Of a stretch of 64,000 nucleotides of DNA, positions 1 through 12,192 are shown one piece after another. How positions within the stretch are numbered: the first letter of the stretch is position 1; each line of letters starts with the position of its first letter. Under the pieces are notes generated by a model, which worked only from the letters and a program-made list of their open reading frames with translations, was not told the origin of the DNA and did not search any database. Origin of the DNA: Phymorhynchus buccinoides (taxonomy: Eukaryota > Mollusca > Gastropoda > Neogastropoda > Raphitomidae); assembly GCA_017654935.2 (NCBI GenBank), contig CM065699.1:2923972-2987971 (forward strand). Direction: 5' to 3'. The position numbers were made by a program, and so were the translations under genes.

Positions 1-480
1 GTTTCAACAACTTTTTTTTTATTACATACAATACAACAAATACAGACTAGCTTTTCCCCCTTCAACTCATTTCGTCTTCATCATCTTTTTCTGTTTGTCT
101 CTATGGTTTTCTTTAGTCAATCGGGGGTTGGGTTGTTTTCTCTCTTTCAAGAAAGACGTTTACGCCAAGCGGTAGTCATGCTGTAGACTGGAACTGGGCA
201 GAAGTCAAGCCAACGGGTCAGGTTGTAGTCTGGTACTGTGCCCTGATATATTTTTCTTCTCTAGTTTCCCAATTTGTTGTTCTTCTTTTTTTGGGTATCC
301 AGTATTCTAGGAAGGCGTGTTATGTGTGTAAATAGCCGAACGGGTGTGTTGCCTTGAGAAAGCTGGTGTGAGTGACTGCAGGAAACACCATACTTCTGTT
401 TGCATCGGAATGTCAGGTAAGCAAGGAAGAAGAACGTGCGTATGCTTAGCAAAATTTGTTCCACCTTTTCCTTGTTTAAG
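1..480. other. No recognisable feature
   Basis: T-rich unique-looking sequence. No frame shows recognisable protein similarity, and no repeat or RNA structure stands out before the (CT)n tract. Confidence 0.5.
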
Positions 481-702
<222 letters not shown>

Positions 703-970
703 CTTTTCTTTTTAATCTTCTTGAATGTTCTTCTTCTTTCTTCTGTTTTCTAGTTTCTTCTTTCTCTCCCTGAAGAATATCTCAGTAAATGAGCAGGCTG
801 CAGAAACAGTGACCGATTCCCCCCCCTGTTACGACCGTCCATGATCGTTTACTGTTAATCAAAGGCCACCCTTATCTGATCTCTCTTCACCTTCTGTCAG
901 AAAGTGAATGTATCTGTCATCACAGGGCTATCAGCTGTCATGCTTAGAACAGCAACAGGGCTGCTATATC

Positions 971-3829
971 TGACAGTGCCTTGTGTTCACAACACTATGA
1001 ACATACTGTTACACTGTGATGATCAGTGGTTTGAACTAACTGACAGTGCCTTGTGTTCACAACACACTATGAACATACTGTTACACTGTGATGATCCGTG
1101 GTTTGAACTATCTGACAGTGCCTTGTGTTCACAACACTATGAACATACTGTTACACGTTGCACCCACATAGCACTATCCTGTGATGATCAGTGGTTTGAA
1201 CTAACTGACAGTGCCTTGTGTTCACAACACTATGAACATACTGTTACACTGTGATGATCAGTGGTTTGGACTATCTGACAGTGCCTTGTGTTCACAACAC
1301 TATGAACATACTGTTACACTGTGATGATCAGTGGTTTGAACTAACTGACAGTGCCTTGTGTTCACAACACACTATGAACATACTGTTGCACGTTACACCC
1401 ACATAGCACTATCCTGTGATGATCCGTGGTTTGAACTGACAGTGCCTTGTGTTCACAACACACTATGAACATACTGTTACACTGTGATGATCAGTGGTTT
1501 GAACTAACTGACAGTGCCTTGTGTTCACAACACTATGAACATACTGTTACACTGTGATGATCAGTGGTTTGAACTAACTGACAGTGCCTTGTGTTCACAA
1601 CACACTATGAACATACTGTTACACTGTGATGATCCGTGGTTTGAACTAACTGACAGTGCCTTGTGTTGACAACACTATGAACATACTGTTACACTGTGAT
1701 GATCAGTGGTTTGAACTGACAGTGCCTTGTGTTGACAACACTATGAACATACTGTTACACTGTGATGATCCGTGGTTTGAACTGACAGTGCCTTGTGTTC
1801 ACAACACTATGAACATACTGTTACACTGTGATGATCCGTGGTTTGAACTGACAGTGCCTTGTGTTGACAACACTATGAACATACTGTTACACTGTGATGA
1901 TCCGTGGTTTGAACTAACTGACAGTGCCTTGTGTTGACAACACTATGAACATACTATTACACTGTGATGATCCGTGGTTTGAACTGACAGTGCCCTATGT
2001 TGACAACACTATGAACATACTGTTACACTGTGATGATCCGTGGTTTGAACTGACAGTGCCTTGTGTTCACAACACTATGAACATACTGTTACACTGTGAT
2101 GATCCGTGGTTTGAACTGACAGTGCCTTGTGTTGACAACACTATGAACATACTGTTACACTGTGATGATCCGTGGTTTGAACTAACTGACAGTGCCTTGT
2201 GTTCACAACACTATGAACATACTGTTACACTGTGATGATCAGTGGTTTGAACTAACTGACAGTGCCTTGTGTTCACAACACACTATGAACATACTGTTGC
2301 ACGTTACACCCACATAGCACTATCCTGTGATGATCCGTGGTTTGAACTGACAGTGCCTTGTGTTCACAACACTATGAACATACTGTTACACTGTGATGAT
2401 CAGTGGTTTGAACTAACTGACAGTGCCTTGTGTTCACAACACTATGAACATACTGTTACACTGTGATGATCAGTGGTTTGAACTATCTGACAGTGCCTTG
2501 TGTTCACAACACACTAAGAACATACTGTTACACTGTGATGATCCGTGGTTTGAACTAACTGACAGTGCCTTGTGTTGACAACACTATGAACATACTGTTA
2601 CACTGTGATGATCAGTGGTTTGAACTGACAGTGCCTTGTGTTGACAACACTATGAACATACTGTTACACTGTGATGATCCGTGGTTTGAACTGACAGTGC
2701 CTTGTGTTGACAACACTATGAACATACTGTTACACTGTGATGATCCGTGGTTTGAACTGACAGTGCCTTGTGTTGACAACACTATGAACATACTGTTACA
2801 CTGTGATGATCAGTGGTTTGAACTAACTGACAGTGCCTTGTGTTGACAACACTATGAACATACTATTACACTGTGATGATCCGTGGTTTGAACTGACAGT
2901 GCCCTATGTTGACAACACTATGAACATACTGTTACACTGTGATGATCCGTGGTTTGAACTGACAGTGCCTTGTGTTCACAACACTATGAACATACTGTTA
3001 CACTGTGATGATCCGTGGTTTGAACTGACAGTGCCTTGTGTTGACAACACTATGAACATACTGTTACACTGTGATGATCCGTGGTTTGAACTAACTGACA
3101 GTGCCTTGTGTTCACAACACTATGAACATACTGTTACACTGTGATGATCCGTGGTTTGAACTGACAGTGCCTTGTGTTGACAACACTATGAACATACTGT
3201 TACACTGTGATGATCCGTGGTTTGAACTAACTGACAGTGCCTTGTGTTGACAACACTATGAACATACTATTACACTGTGATGATCCGTGGTTTGAACTGA
3301 CAGTGCCTTGTGTTGACAACACTATGAACATACTGTTACACTGTGATGATCCGTGGTTTGAACTGACAGTGCCTTGTGTTCACAACACTATGAACATACT
3401 GTTACACTGTGATGATCCGTGGTTTGAACTGACAGTGCCTTGTGTTGACAACACTATGAACATACTGTTACACTGTGATGATCCGTGGTTTGAACTAACT
3501 GACAGTGCCTTGTGTTCACAACACTATGAACATACTGTTACACTGTGATGATCCGTGGTTTGAACTGACAGTGCCTTGTGTTCACAACACTATGAACATA
3601 CTGTTACACTGTGATGATCCGTGGTTTGAACTAACTGACAGTGCCTTGTGTTCACAACACTATGAACATACTGTTACACGTTACACACACATAGCACTAT
3701 CCTGTGATGATCAGTGGTTTGGACTATCTGACAGTGCCTTGTGTTGACAACACTATGAACATACTGTTACACGTTACACCCACATAGCACTATCCTGTGA
3801 TGATCAGTGGTTTGAACTGACTGACACTG
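971..3829. repeat. 66-bp satellite array
   Basis: About 2.9 kb of tandem monomers. The basic unit starts near tgacagtgcc and ends near gtggtttgaac, 66 bp long. Variants carry +4 bp (an extra aact before tgac), +2 bp (acac for ac in the middle) or a longer segment containing cacatagcactatcc. Single-base variants include ttcacaac/ttgacaac and gatcagtgg/gatccgtgg. The 66-bp unit is 22 codons without a stop in one frame, which gives spurious open frames that are shifted by each +4 variant. Blocks near 1656-2235 and 2565-3144 repeat the same order of variants 909 bp apart, indicating a block duplication within the array. Confidence 0.97.
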
Positions 3830-4190
3830 CGCGGGCCGGGTTCTGATTCAGTACAAAATCAGTGAAAAATCAGTGAACAGATGAGATTCAAGACTAACTT
3901 AATGAAGCGAACATGGATGTTTTCTAACAGCAGAAAACCATTACCTATAACAATTTAAATTTTAAAATAAAGCTAATTTACATAATCAAAGAATCTGAAA
4001 GTGGGTTTTTTCATTCGTGTTTTCCAGTCTTGTTTCTTTCTTTCAGAATTACTTTGTTGTTTTCGCTAATGACGTTACATTCTGTGATTCCTTAGCTGCC
4101 CTTGCCCCTCCTCCCCCCAGAAAAAAGAAAAAAGAAAACAACAAGAAGAAAACAAGTGCAACGCAGCATCGCCGAGGTACTCCGAAATCG
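3830..4190. other. No recognisable feature
   Basis: AT-rich sequence between the satellite and a dispersed repeat. It contains a short polypurine stretch (about 4120-4155) and no supportable gene. Confidence 0.4.
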
Positions 4191-4194
4191 GAAT

Positions 4195-4712
4195 GGCGTA
4201 AATTTGACCTTAATGTAAAACTATACAGCAGTGGATAGCTTGCATCTTGTGCAACAAGTATAATAAATTTGACGATAATAGACTGAACAGTTTTTTTATC
4301 TTTTGCCTTGGTGTTCGGACCCGTGATTTGAGCGCGCGCGATCATGCGCACACGCGCGCACAGAAAAATTCATGACAACTGTGTTATAGATCATTCATCA
4401 AGAAATGTTGTGAAAAAAACTGCATTAAAATAGATGCAAAACTTCGCGAGATATTAGCGATTATGTGTTTTGGGGTTTGAACCCTGTAACTGGCGCGACC
4501 TTGACCTTAATGCAAAACTAAATACATCAGTGGATAGCTTGCATCTTGGCAAACTAGTATACCAAATTTGATGATGATAGACTGAATAGTTTTTGAGAAA
4601 AACGGACGAATAGCCGGACGGACGGAGGCACGCCGGACGGACACCGGACGGACACCGGACGGACGGACCAGACAAAAACAATAGCTCCCCGAACCTTCGG
4701 CTCGGGGACTAA
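4195..4712 (+). repeat. Dispersed repeat, family A
   Basis: Two diverged copies of a roughly 90-bp module (about 4203-4292 and 4500-4595, sharing cagtggatagcttgcatctt) lie about 298 bp apart. A CGGACGGACA-rich stretch (about 4600-4675) and a short hairpin (ccccgaa...ttcgg...ctcgggg, about 4685-4708) follow. A reverse-complement relative occurs near 50640-51010 and shares the segment around ttagcgattatgtgttttgg and the ggtgttcggac segment. It is a dispersed repeat, but its class cannot be assigned from sequence alone. Confidence 0.65.
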
Positions 4713-5100
4713 AAAGCATTGCAATCGACTAACTGACGTTTTGATTAGCTGGCTCTGCAGCAAAACTGTATCCCTAACAAGCAACATGGATAAATGGATG
4801 CCATTCAATACACGTGAGTATATCAGTATACGTTTGTGTCAACTGCCTGGCATTGGTTTGCCATAGTCTTACTCCTTTGTCATGAACTGTTCGGTAAAAC
4901 AACATAAATATTTATTGAATCCAGTAGCATGTTCGCTATCACTTTCTACGAATGGCCTGCCATCCCGCTCTGCCCCAGGCCGAGCTCGTGGACCCATTGT
5001 ACCCTGGAACCAGCATGGACAATCAATACAGTGTAATACATTCAGCACAAAATAGGCAGCCTTGTAGTTTAGACACCCTCCTCGTGTTTACGACTCTCAG
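4713..5100. other. No recognisable feature
   Basis: Unique-looking sequence without a gene-like frame of useful length or an identifiable repeat. Confidence 0.4.
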
Positions 5101-5260
5101 TACAGTGGAACCTCCCTTATAAGATTTCCCATTTTACGACTCCCTCCGATATAAGACCTACTTCTCTGTGACATTGCCCTTCTTTGCAAGTATTAAAATA
5201 ACCTCGCTTATAAGACCCCTCCCTTATATGACCCCATTTTGGATGGTTCTTTCAGCTTCA
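5101..5260 (+). mobile_element. TA-flanked MITE, TACAGTGGAACC family (partial)
   Basis: Begins tacagtggaacctcccttat, the same terminus seen at 12854 and 34923. It continues through the family body (ataagacctacttctc, cattgcccttctttg, acccctcccttat). The right terminus is lost after ggatggttctt. The TA dinucleotide at the end is the expected target of Tc1/mariner-like elements. No transposase is present, so it is non-autonomous. Confidence 0.75.
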
Positions 5261-5418
5261 TGACAATAACCATAGTCTGATCCTACCCATTTCCCGTGAT
5301 TAAACAGCAGATTGTTGCTTCTCTTGGAAAAAAGGAATGGGAAAATTGGAGTGAGTGGTGCATGGTTCTAAACTTCAACTTTGCCAAATGTTTTACGTGT
5401 GGCTTCTTTCAGTGACCA

Positions 5419-5646
5419 AATCATAGGGCAGAGTATTGAAATGTGAGCAGGTGACCCCGGCTGGCTGGTACTTTGGGCACTATATATTACCGGTAATCAT
5501 AGGGCAGAGTATTGAAATGTGATCAGGTGACCCCGGCTGGCTGGTACTTTGGGCACTATATATTACCGGTAATCATAGGGCAGAGTATTGAAATGTGATC
5601 AGGTGACCCCGGGTGGCTGGTACTTTGGGCACTATATATTACCGGT
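5419..5646. repeat. 76-bp tandem repeat, 3 copies
   Basis: Units start at 5419, 5495 and 5571 (aatcatagggcagag...atatattaccggt) and are almost identical. Differences seen are gagcagg/gatcagg and ccggctgg/ccgggtgg. The near identity suggests recent duplication. Confidence 0.97.
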
Positions 5647-6384
5647 AAGTACGTCCCCCGAAGACCGAAGAAAACCGTTGTCATTGATGAATAGTGTATG
5701 AGGCCCCCAGTGCAGATGGTCCATTAGTCTGACGTCATCACCACTGCAGTGAGGCTCCTCTCCCTGCCCTTTCTCCACACACACACACTAGTGGAGGTAT
5801 GGCGCTTGTAAGGTAGTTCTGCTCAAATGGCTTTTTTTTAATATTTTATCATCGATTGACATTGGCTTGAAGTTTGCGCGCTATACTAAAGTGAGAGTGA
5901 AAGCTGATGATATATACAACGATAGTAAAAGAAAGGTTCAATGTAAAACAACGTGACAAAGTATCCCATACTTATATTACGGAAACAGGGAAATTATGTT
6001 TTATTTGTTTATTTATTTAGTACAAGACTGAAAGACAAAAAGATGATGATGATGATGATGAAAAGAGGTTTATCACAGAAAGATATACCAACAACCAATC
6101 AGTTGATCGATCAATCAATCAATTACTTTGTGAACAGGAAATTGAATACAAAAACTACCTACAATAATGTTTTAAAAAAATAAACGAAAAATGAAAAGAA
6201 AACTGGCGAGAGCAAGAGAAGGAGCCCCGAAGTGTGTGTGGTTTGATTGAATCGCAGAACTGGTACCATAATCATCAGTGCGTCTTCAACAATTAACACG
6301 GGCAGTAACATTGTACATGACAATCAACTGCCTGTCGTTCTGACGTACTCGTGATTACCATACCTGGTGATAGTCATGAAGGGA
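5647..6384. other. No recognisable feature
   Basis: Low-complexity AT-rich sequence with a short (CA)n at about 5777 and a short (GAT)n at about 6042-6061. I see no supportable gene. Confidence 0.4.
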
Positions 6385-7272
6385 GAGGGGGAAGGGGGGT
6401 GGTTCAGTACCTGTGATGTGACGTTGTACTGATAGATGTGAGGCAATGTTGGTGCCACGAGGTTTGTGGGAAGGGGGGTGGGTCAGTCAGTACCTGTGAT
6501 GTGACGTTGTACTGATAGATGTGAGGCAATGTTGGTGCCACTAGGTTTGTGGGAAGGGGGGTGGGTCAGTACCTGTGATGTGACGTTGTACTGATAGATG
6601 TGAGGCAATGTTGGTGCCACTAGGTTTGTGGGAAGGGGGGTGGGTCAGTACCTGTGATGTGACGTTGTACTGATAGATGTGAGGCAATGTTGGTGCCACT
6701 AGGTTTGTGGGAAGGGGGGTGGGTCAGTCAGTACCTGTGATGTGACGTTGTACTGATAGATGTGAGGCAATGTTGGTGCCAGTAGGTTTGTGGGAAGGGG
6801 GGTGGGTCAGTACCTGTGATGTGACGTTGTACTGATAGATGTGAGGCAATGTTGGTGCCACTAGGTTTGTGGGAAGGGGGGTGGGTCAGTACCTGTGATG
6901 TGACGTTGTACTGATAGATGTGAGGCAATGTTGGTGCCACTAGGTTTGTGGGAAGGGGGGTGGGTCAGTACCTGTGATGTGACGTTGTACTGATAGATGT
7001 GAGGCAATGTTGGTGCCACTAGGTTTGTGGGAAGCGGGGTGGGTCAGTACCTGTGATGTGACGTTGTACTGATAGATGTGAGGCAATGTTGGTGCCAGTA
7101 GGTTTGTGGGAAGGGGGGTGGGTCAGTACCTGTGATGTGACGTGTACTGATAGATGTGAGGCAATGTTGGTGCCACTAGGTTTGTGGGAAGGGGGGTGGG
7201 TCAGTACCTGTGATGTGACGTGTACTGATAGATGTGAGGCAATGTTGGTGCCACTAGGTTTGTGGGAAGGAA
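6385..7272. repeat. 79-bp minisatellite, about 11 copies
   Basis: The unit contains gtcagtacctgtgatgtgac, ttgtactgatagatgtgagg and caatgttggtgcca, then a G-run in ggaaggggggtgggtcag. Length variants of 83 bp (extra tcag) and 78 bp (one t lost in gacgttgta) are interspersed. The array ends at the junction with a reversed retrotransposon tail at about 7271. Confidence 0.96.
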
Positions 7273-7480
7273 GTCAAAGTCAAGTCAAAGTCCAAAATAC
7301 TTTATTATGACGTTAGGTGAAGTTACAGTGTGTTCTCGTTCAAGCACAATACAAGCAAGGAAACACATTTGCATGTATTAAAATGGAAAAATGGACAACA
7401 AATCATGCTTCGCAAGAGGTTGGACATAGTTAGGGTCGATACAAGCGACTATAAAAAACATTATGAACTGCCCTCTTTCC
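7271..7480 (-). mobile_element. Probable non-LTR retrotransposon 3' end, reverse strand
   Basis: Read on the minus strand, the segment contains aataaagtattttggac followed by repeated tttgac/ttgac units, like the short-repeat tails of CR1/L2-type LINEs. It abuts the edge of the 79-bp array. No coding part is recognisable upstream, so this would be a 5'-truncated copy. Confidence 0.45.
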
Positions 7481-7621
7481 CACCACTTCTATTGTCGCAT
7501 TCATGTATTCACCCCCACCCCCACCCTCTCCAATTCACCCCAAGCTTTCACATATTTCGGGTCCCTTCCCGTTCCCAACATTTCATGCGCCTCCCTCTTC
7601 TCTCTCTGACTCTCTCTGACT

Positions 7622-7752
7622 CTCACTCACGCACACACACACACACGCACACACATACAGGCACACACACAGACATAGAAAGATTGTACATTTAGGGTCG
7701 CACATACCCCCCCCCCCCCCCCCCCCCCCCCCTCGCTCTCTCTCTCTCTGTG
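7622..7752. repeat. (CA)n, poly-C and (CT)n cluster
   Basis: A CA-rich tract (about 7629-7672), a poly-C run of about 25 bases (about 7707-7731) and a short (CT)n stretch lie side by side. Confidence 0.9.
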
Positions 7753-7859
7753 CATGCCACACAGGCAGAGGATAGCGGTTCGTTTAGCTCTAGAAATTGT
7801 GACCTTCAACAGGGACACTGACTTCTGAGAGAGATAGACAGACATGTCCAGTATAACTG

Positions 7860-8250
7860 ATAGGCACTTTTCTTGAAGACTATTTTTTTCTGGACCATGA
7901 CCTTTGGGAAATTAACTATGAATGAAATCTAAACAATGTTAGCCTTTTTTTCTGAAAACAAATGAGTAGACACGCTATGACAGAAACAGTGCTTCATTAG
8001 CGTAGGTGTAATGAATACTTTCTTGACGGTAGTTAACCGAATTGAATGGGTAATGTTCACTCGGTGGCCTGACTATAAGTGGTGTAGCCTTACTTCACGC
8101 TGTGAACCAGTACCGTCGGGGAGGTAGGCCTACTGTAGGTTCTTGGTTTGATCTGGAATATGGCCAATCTAAACAATGACTTGCTGCCACTGACTAGCTG
8201 CCACTGACTAGCGCACCAAAATCTGCACTTTGTAATCCATACATCCCTCT
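7860..8250. other. No recognisable feature
   Basis: Unique-looking sequence. The only repetition is a short direct repeat, ctgccactgacta, at about 8183-8211. Confidence 0.4.
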
Positions 8251-8256
8251 AGCTAG

Positions 8257-8325
8257 GTGTGTGTGTGTGTATGTGTGTGTGTGTGTATGTGTGTGTGTGT
8301 GTGTGTGGTGTGTGTGTGTGTGTGT

Positions 8326-8363
<38 letters not shown>

Positions 8364-8386
8364 ATAGTCTTCTTTTCTGTCCGCTG

Positions 8387-8418
<32 letters not shown>

Positions 8419-8420
8419 CT
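8257..8420. repeat. (GT)n microsatellite and poly-C run
   Basis: About 100 bp of interrupted GT (8257-8358), then a poly-C run of about 28 bases (about 8391-8419). Confidence 0.95.
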
Positions 8421-9057
8421 TAATGTTGTTCCTTTTTTCTCCACAGGCCATGATAAGTAAAGGAAAAGACTCCCGTGGTCCAAAGACAGACAGGAGTATT
8501 GCCAAATGATACAGTCACAGCTGAGTGTATGTTGATTGTGGAAAAGCCAGTGTCCCTGTCAGTATACTGCATCGTACAGGCCTGGTTTTGTACAGAACAC
8601 AGTGTACAGCCATTGTGAACGGTGTACAACAGTCGGTGCGTGTATGACAGGCACCAGTGTAAACCATCGCTGACTGCAGGTATCACTAGTTGACACACTG
8701 CTTGTGCTGATCGTCACGCACTGAACCAGTGACACTAACGTCCTACTAACCTAACATACTATGAACGCTTTGTCTTCTTTCTTTTCAGTTCAGAAACTAA
8801 GTGAGGAGAAAAGTCAGGAGGGGGTAACAGTTGACTGCCGTTTTTTGTTCGAATGAAATTGCTTAACAGTTCTTAACACCCACCCCATGCCCACCCATTA
8901 TATGAATCAAACTGATGTAATAGCGGCTATAGCCTTACAGCTTTCATATGCTCTGAAAGGTTAGACTTACTTTGCAGCTTGGTTTGATAAGATGATAGAC
9001 GCATGAAACAGTTGTTCAGACTCGTCAACTTGTACCTTTTTTAGAAATTCAGTCAAC
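8421..9057. other. No recognisable feature
   Basis: No repeat, RNA or gene-like frame supported. Confidence 0.4.
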
Positions 9058-9234
9058 TAATCTCCCTTATAAGACCTCCCATTATAAGACTCCCTCCCAT
9101 TTGATATAAGACCTACTTCTCCGAGACATTGCCCTTCTTTGTAAGTATTAAAATGACCTCTCTATAAGACCCCACCTTTATAAGACCTCAGTTTGGATGA
9201 TTTGTTAAGGTCTTATAATGGAGGTTCCACTGTA
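9058..9234 (-). mobile_element. TA-flanked MITE, TACAGTGGAACC family
   Basis: The family body (ataagacctacttctcc, cattgcccttctttgtaag, gacctcagtttggatga) ends at ggaggttccactgta, the reverse complement of the tacagtggaacctcc terminus. The left terminus is degraded. The right end carries the TA target dinucleotide. Confidence 0.75.
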
Positions 9235-9339
9235 TAGCATGAAGACTTCGTGGGTTGACTTGTATCGGTTAATGTACCTTGATTGGCAAACAAGTGGCTG
9301 TTGTTTTGACTGTCGCTTTTAAGCTGATTAGCAACAAAC

Positions 9340-10287
9340 GTGTTTAATGTATTTGACACTAATATAAGGAGAAGCCTTTATTCACATGGAACTGATCTGC
9401 ACTATGTACAATTAGAAACAACTTTCTTGGTATTATATACGACATTACGACATAAAATGATAGCCCCTATTTTGCTATACGGGGCTGAAGTTTGCTGTCC
9501 TCAATTATGTGATTTAGCCGCAAAATTGCAGTTGAGGTATTATAAACTAGTATTGAACATCAACAAATCCACGCCCACATTTATGGTGCTTGGAGAGCTT
9601 GGTCGATACCCTATCGAGATCCCTGCAAAATGTCGCATGCTAATCTTCTGGTTCAAGCTGAGAGACCCATCTAATTCTGATAATCTATCACGCATAATTT
9701 ATAAATTTTGGTTAAATCTTTATGTTTCTGGTGGGTATATATCTAGTTTTCTTCAAACAGTACATACTGTACTAAATTCACTAGGGTTTAGTAACCTTTG
9801 GATCCGTCAAGGTAATCTTATACTTAGTCATTATTCCTTTAAAAAACAAATAAAACATCGTCTCTGCGACCAATTTGTGCAGAAATGGCATGCTGAACTT
9901 AATTCAAACGCGCTATTTCTTCACTATAGAATTTTTACAGAAAGGTTTGAATATGAAAAATATTTATTAATCCTGCCAGAATATCAGGCCAAACATATAC
10001 TTAAATATAAGACACTTAACCATAGATTACCAATACAGAAAGGACGGACACAAAACATTGCACGTGAAGAGAGAGTTTGTACAAAGTGCAATACTAATAG
10101 TTTAGGAGATGAATTTCATTTCATTTTTAATTGCCAGTATTTTAGTAATTATAGAAATGACTTCCTAAAACCCTATTTCCGTAGACACCCTAATACTATT
10201 AAATTCCACGATTTGCTTACAAGTGGGAATAAGAAAACGCAACAGAATTTAGCCCAAAAAATTAAAGTTATTATGCAGAATCATTAA
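9340..10287 (+). pseudogene. Reverse-transcriptase C-terminal fragment of a non-LTR retrotransposon
   Basis: An open frame of 315 codons matching, from family knowledge, the region downstream of the catalytic core in LINE ORF2 proteins. PILLYGAEV lies near residue 43. It is followed by the NKSTPT...LGELGRYPIEI stretch and a basic region ending in HRLPIQKGR. Next is a cysteine cluster (CTKC) with GDEFHFIFNCQYF, the zinc-knuckle-like end typical of several invertebrate LINE clades. The palm motif with catalytic aspartates (FADD/YADD) is missing, so the product cannot reverse-transcribe. The frame is uninterrupted, so this copy is probably young. The chosen methionine is only the first in the frame and not a real start. 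The exact clade cannot be settled here. Confidence 0.82.
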
Positions 10288-10477
10288 TCATACCCAGTTA
10301 ATCAACCCCTATTCATGTTATACTGGACAGTTGTGGTAGGATTAGGCCTACTTATGCTTGTAGTGTTAGGCCAGGCGAAAATAGAATTGGTAAAGTTCCC
10401 TGTTAGATTGTATTCGTGTATGAGTGCTTGTGCGCACGCAAATGTATGTGTGTGGGGGGAGGGGGGGGGGGGTGCAC

Positions 10478-10513
<36 letters not shown>

Positions 10514-10895
10514 TTGCTAAAACTGGCTGAAGGCATTTTTTGTAGTATGATTATTTTATTTTGTTTTTTCTTATAGCACAGTAGGTACTTTTTGTGAGAA
10601 CGTCGTTCTTGAAGATTATGATATGTATGAATGGGGCTGTTGCTAATGAGATTGTATATAAGTTCAGGAACAATACAATCAAGTCTGTATCATTGTTAAT
10701 TCTTCTGGTACCTAATGGTTGATCGATTTTGACGTGATTTGTGTCGCTCTATGTACCGTGTTTAGCTGCTTTATGTGCATTTTGGTTTCCTTTTCTTAAT
10801 TAAATATGTTGTTTATAGCATTTTTGTTACTTATATTTATTTCCATGTGCCCCCAGGGGGTTATTGTTGGAATAAACCAAACTTGAAACTTGACA
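9340..10895 (+). mobile_element. 5'-truncated non-LTR retrotransposon
   Basis: The 3' part of a LINE consists of the reverse-transcriptase C-terminal reading frame (ends 10287) and a 3' untranslated region of about 600 bp with a (GT)n/poly-G stretch. An AATAAA signal lies at 10871-10876, followed by an acttgaaacttgaca-type tail. The reverse-transcriptase catalytic core and the endonuclease are absent, which is the usual outcome of incomplete target-primed reverse transcription. Confidence 0.8.
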
Positions 10896-11173
10896 TTGAA
10901 AAATACAGGCATTCTATTGAGTAACTAGAACGATTTGAGAGGTGCGATTAAGCTTGTTGACAATGGTTTGATGTACAGCAAAGGGGCACCCAGAGTCATG
11001 ACCTGGCTGCGGCCTGGCTCGTTAAAAGAGTTCAGGGTAGAAACATTTGATTGAGAGGGGACTTCTTCACTGAAGACTGGTGTCCTGCTCTCCGTATAGT
11101 CCCTGTCCCGACTAAAAGAAAACGGAAATGGAAAGGATTGTTGAGATGTTATTTTCCCATTTAAAAGAATGGA

Positions 11174-11217
<44 letters not shown>

Positions 11218-11471
11218 AGGGGGGGGGGGGGGCGAACGAACGATTTTTTTTATTATTAAGAGTAAGTAATGTAAGGATATTAACGGTTAATTTTAAAAAA
11301 AGTGTGTGACTGTGTGTGTGCGGGGGGGGGGGGGGGGGGGGGGGGGTCTGGCCGACTGATCGACAGACAGATATAGCAGAATTGTGCAAGGTCCGTCATC
11401 TGTATGCCTTTACTGTATGGACATCCCATTTTATTTGGATTTCCCTCGGGGATCTAGTTGCAGTGAGTGGC
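10896..11471. other. Non-coding with short microsatellites
   Basis: Contains (GA)n at about 11176-11211, poly-G at about 11219-11232 and 11322-11346, and otherwise unremarkable sequence. Confidence 0.6.
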
Positions 11472-12192
11472 TGCAATGCATCACGTGATTGCATCAACAA
11501 GCCTGATTGCATGCAGCAGTGTAGCACTCAGCAGCAGTGATGTAACAGGGGCAGTAGTGTTATTGGGGCTACATGATGCAATGCATCACGTGATTGCATC
11601 AACAAGCCTGATTGCATGCAGCAGTGTAGCACTCAGCAGCAGTGATGTAACAGGGGCAGTAGTGTTATTGGGGCTACATGATGCAATGCATCACGTGATT
11701 GCATCAACAAGCCTGATTGCATGCAGCAGTGTAGCACACAGCAGCAGTGATGTAGGGGAAGACGGGGTAAAAAGCGCATGGGCGGGTAAGAAGCCCACCC
11801 CAATTATCTCATGAAATGAAGCAAATTTCAGTCTCATTTTGCCCATGAGACGAGCGTTAATGTCTAGCATTCGTCTCATGGGCAAATTTGACTGAAATTT
11901 TCTTTATTTCATGAGATAACTGGGGTGGGCTTCTTACCCGCCCATGCGCTTTTTACCCCGTCTTCCCCTAATAGGGGCAGTAGTGTTATTGGGGCTACAT
12001 GACGCAATGCATCACACGATTGCATCAACAAGCCTGATTGCATGCAGCAGTGTAGCACTCAGCAGCAGTGATGTAACAGGGGCAGTAGTGTTATTGGGGC
12101 TACATGATGCAATGCATCACACGATTGCATCAACAAGCCTGATTGCATGCAGCAGTGTAGCACACAGCAGCAGTGGGTGTAATAGGGGCAGT
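11472..12192. repeat. 105-bp tandem array, about 5 copies, interrupted
   Basis: Units start at about 11472, 11577 and 11682 and resume at about 12002 and 12107. Shared text includes gcaatgcatcacgtgattgc, aacaagcctgattgcatgc and tgttattggggctacatgat. The third copy is broken by a 218-bp fold-back element (11753-11970). A further partial copy is broken by a second element at 12193, beyond which array-like sequence (acatgatgcagtgcac) resumes. The 105-bp unit is 35 codons, hence spurious repeat ORFs. Confidence 0.95.
11753..11970 (+). mobile_element. Fold-back MITE, GGGGAAGACGGGG family, copy 1
   Basis: A near-perfect long palindrome. It reads TA, then GGGGAAGACGGGGTAAAAAG at the left, with its reverse complement CTTTTTACCCCGTCTTCCCC and TA at the right. 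Arms are about 90 bp, meeting around a short centre (gagacgagcgttaatgtc). The flank after the right TA (ataggggcag) matches the intact array unit at about 12180, so insertion at TA with TA duplication can be read directly. There is no coding capacity. Confidence 0.93.

Noticed and set aside
1656..3548. Repeated 22-residue protein from the 66-bp satellite
   Set aside because: Frame is lost at each +4-bp unit, and there is no sign of selection on codon positions.
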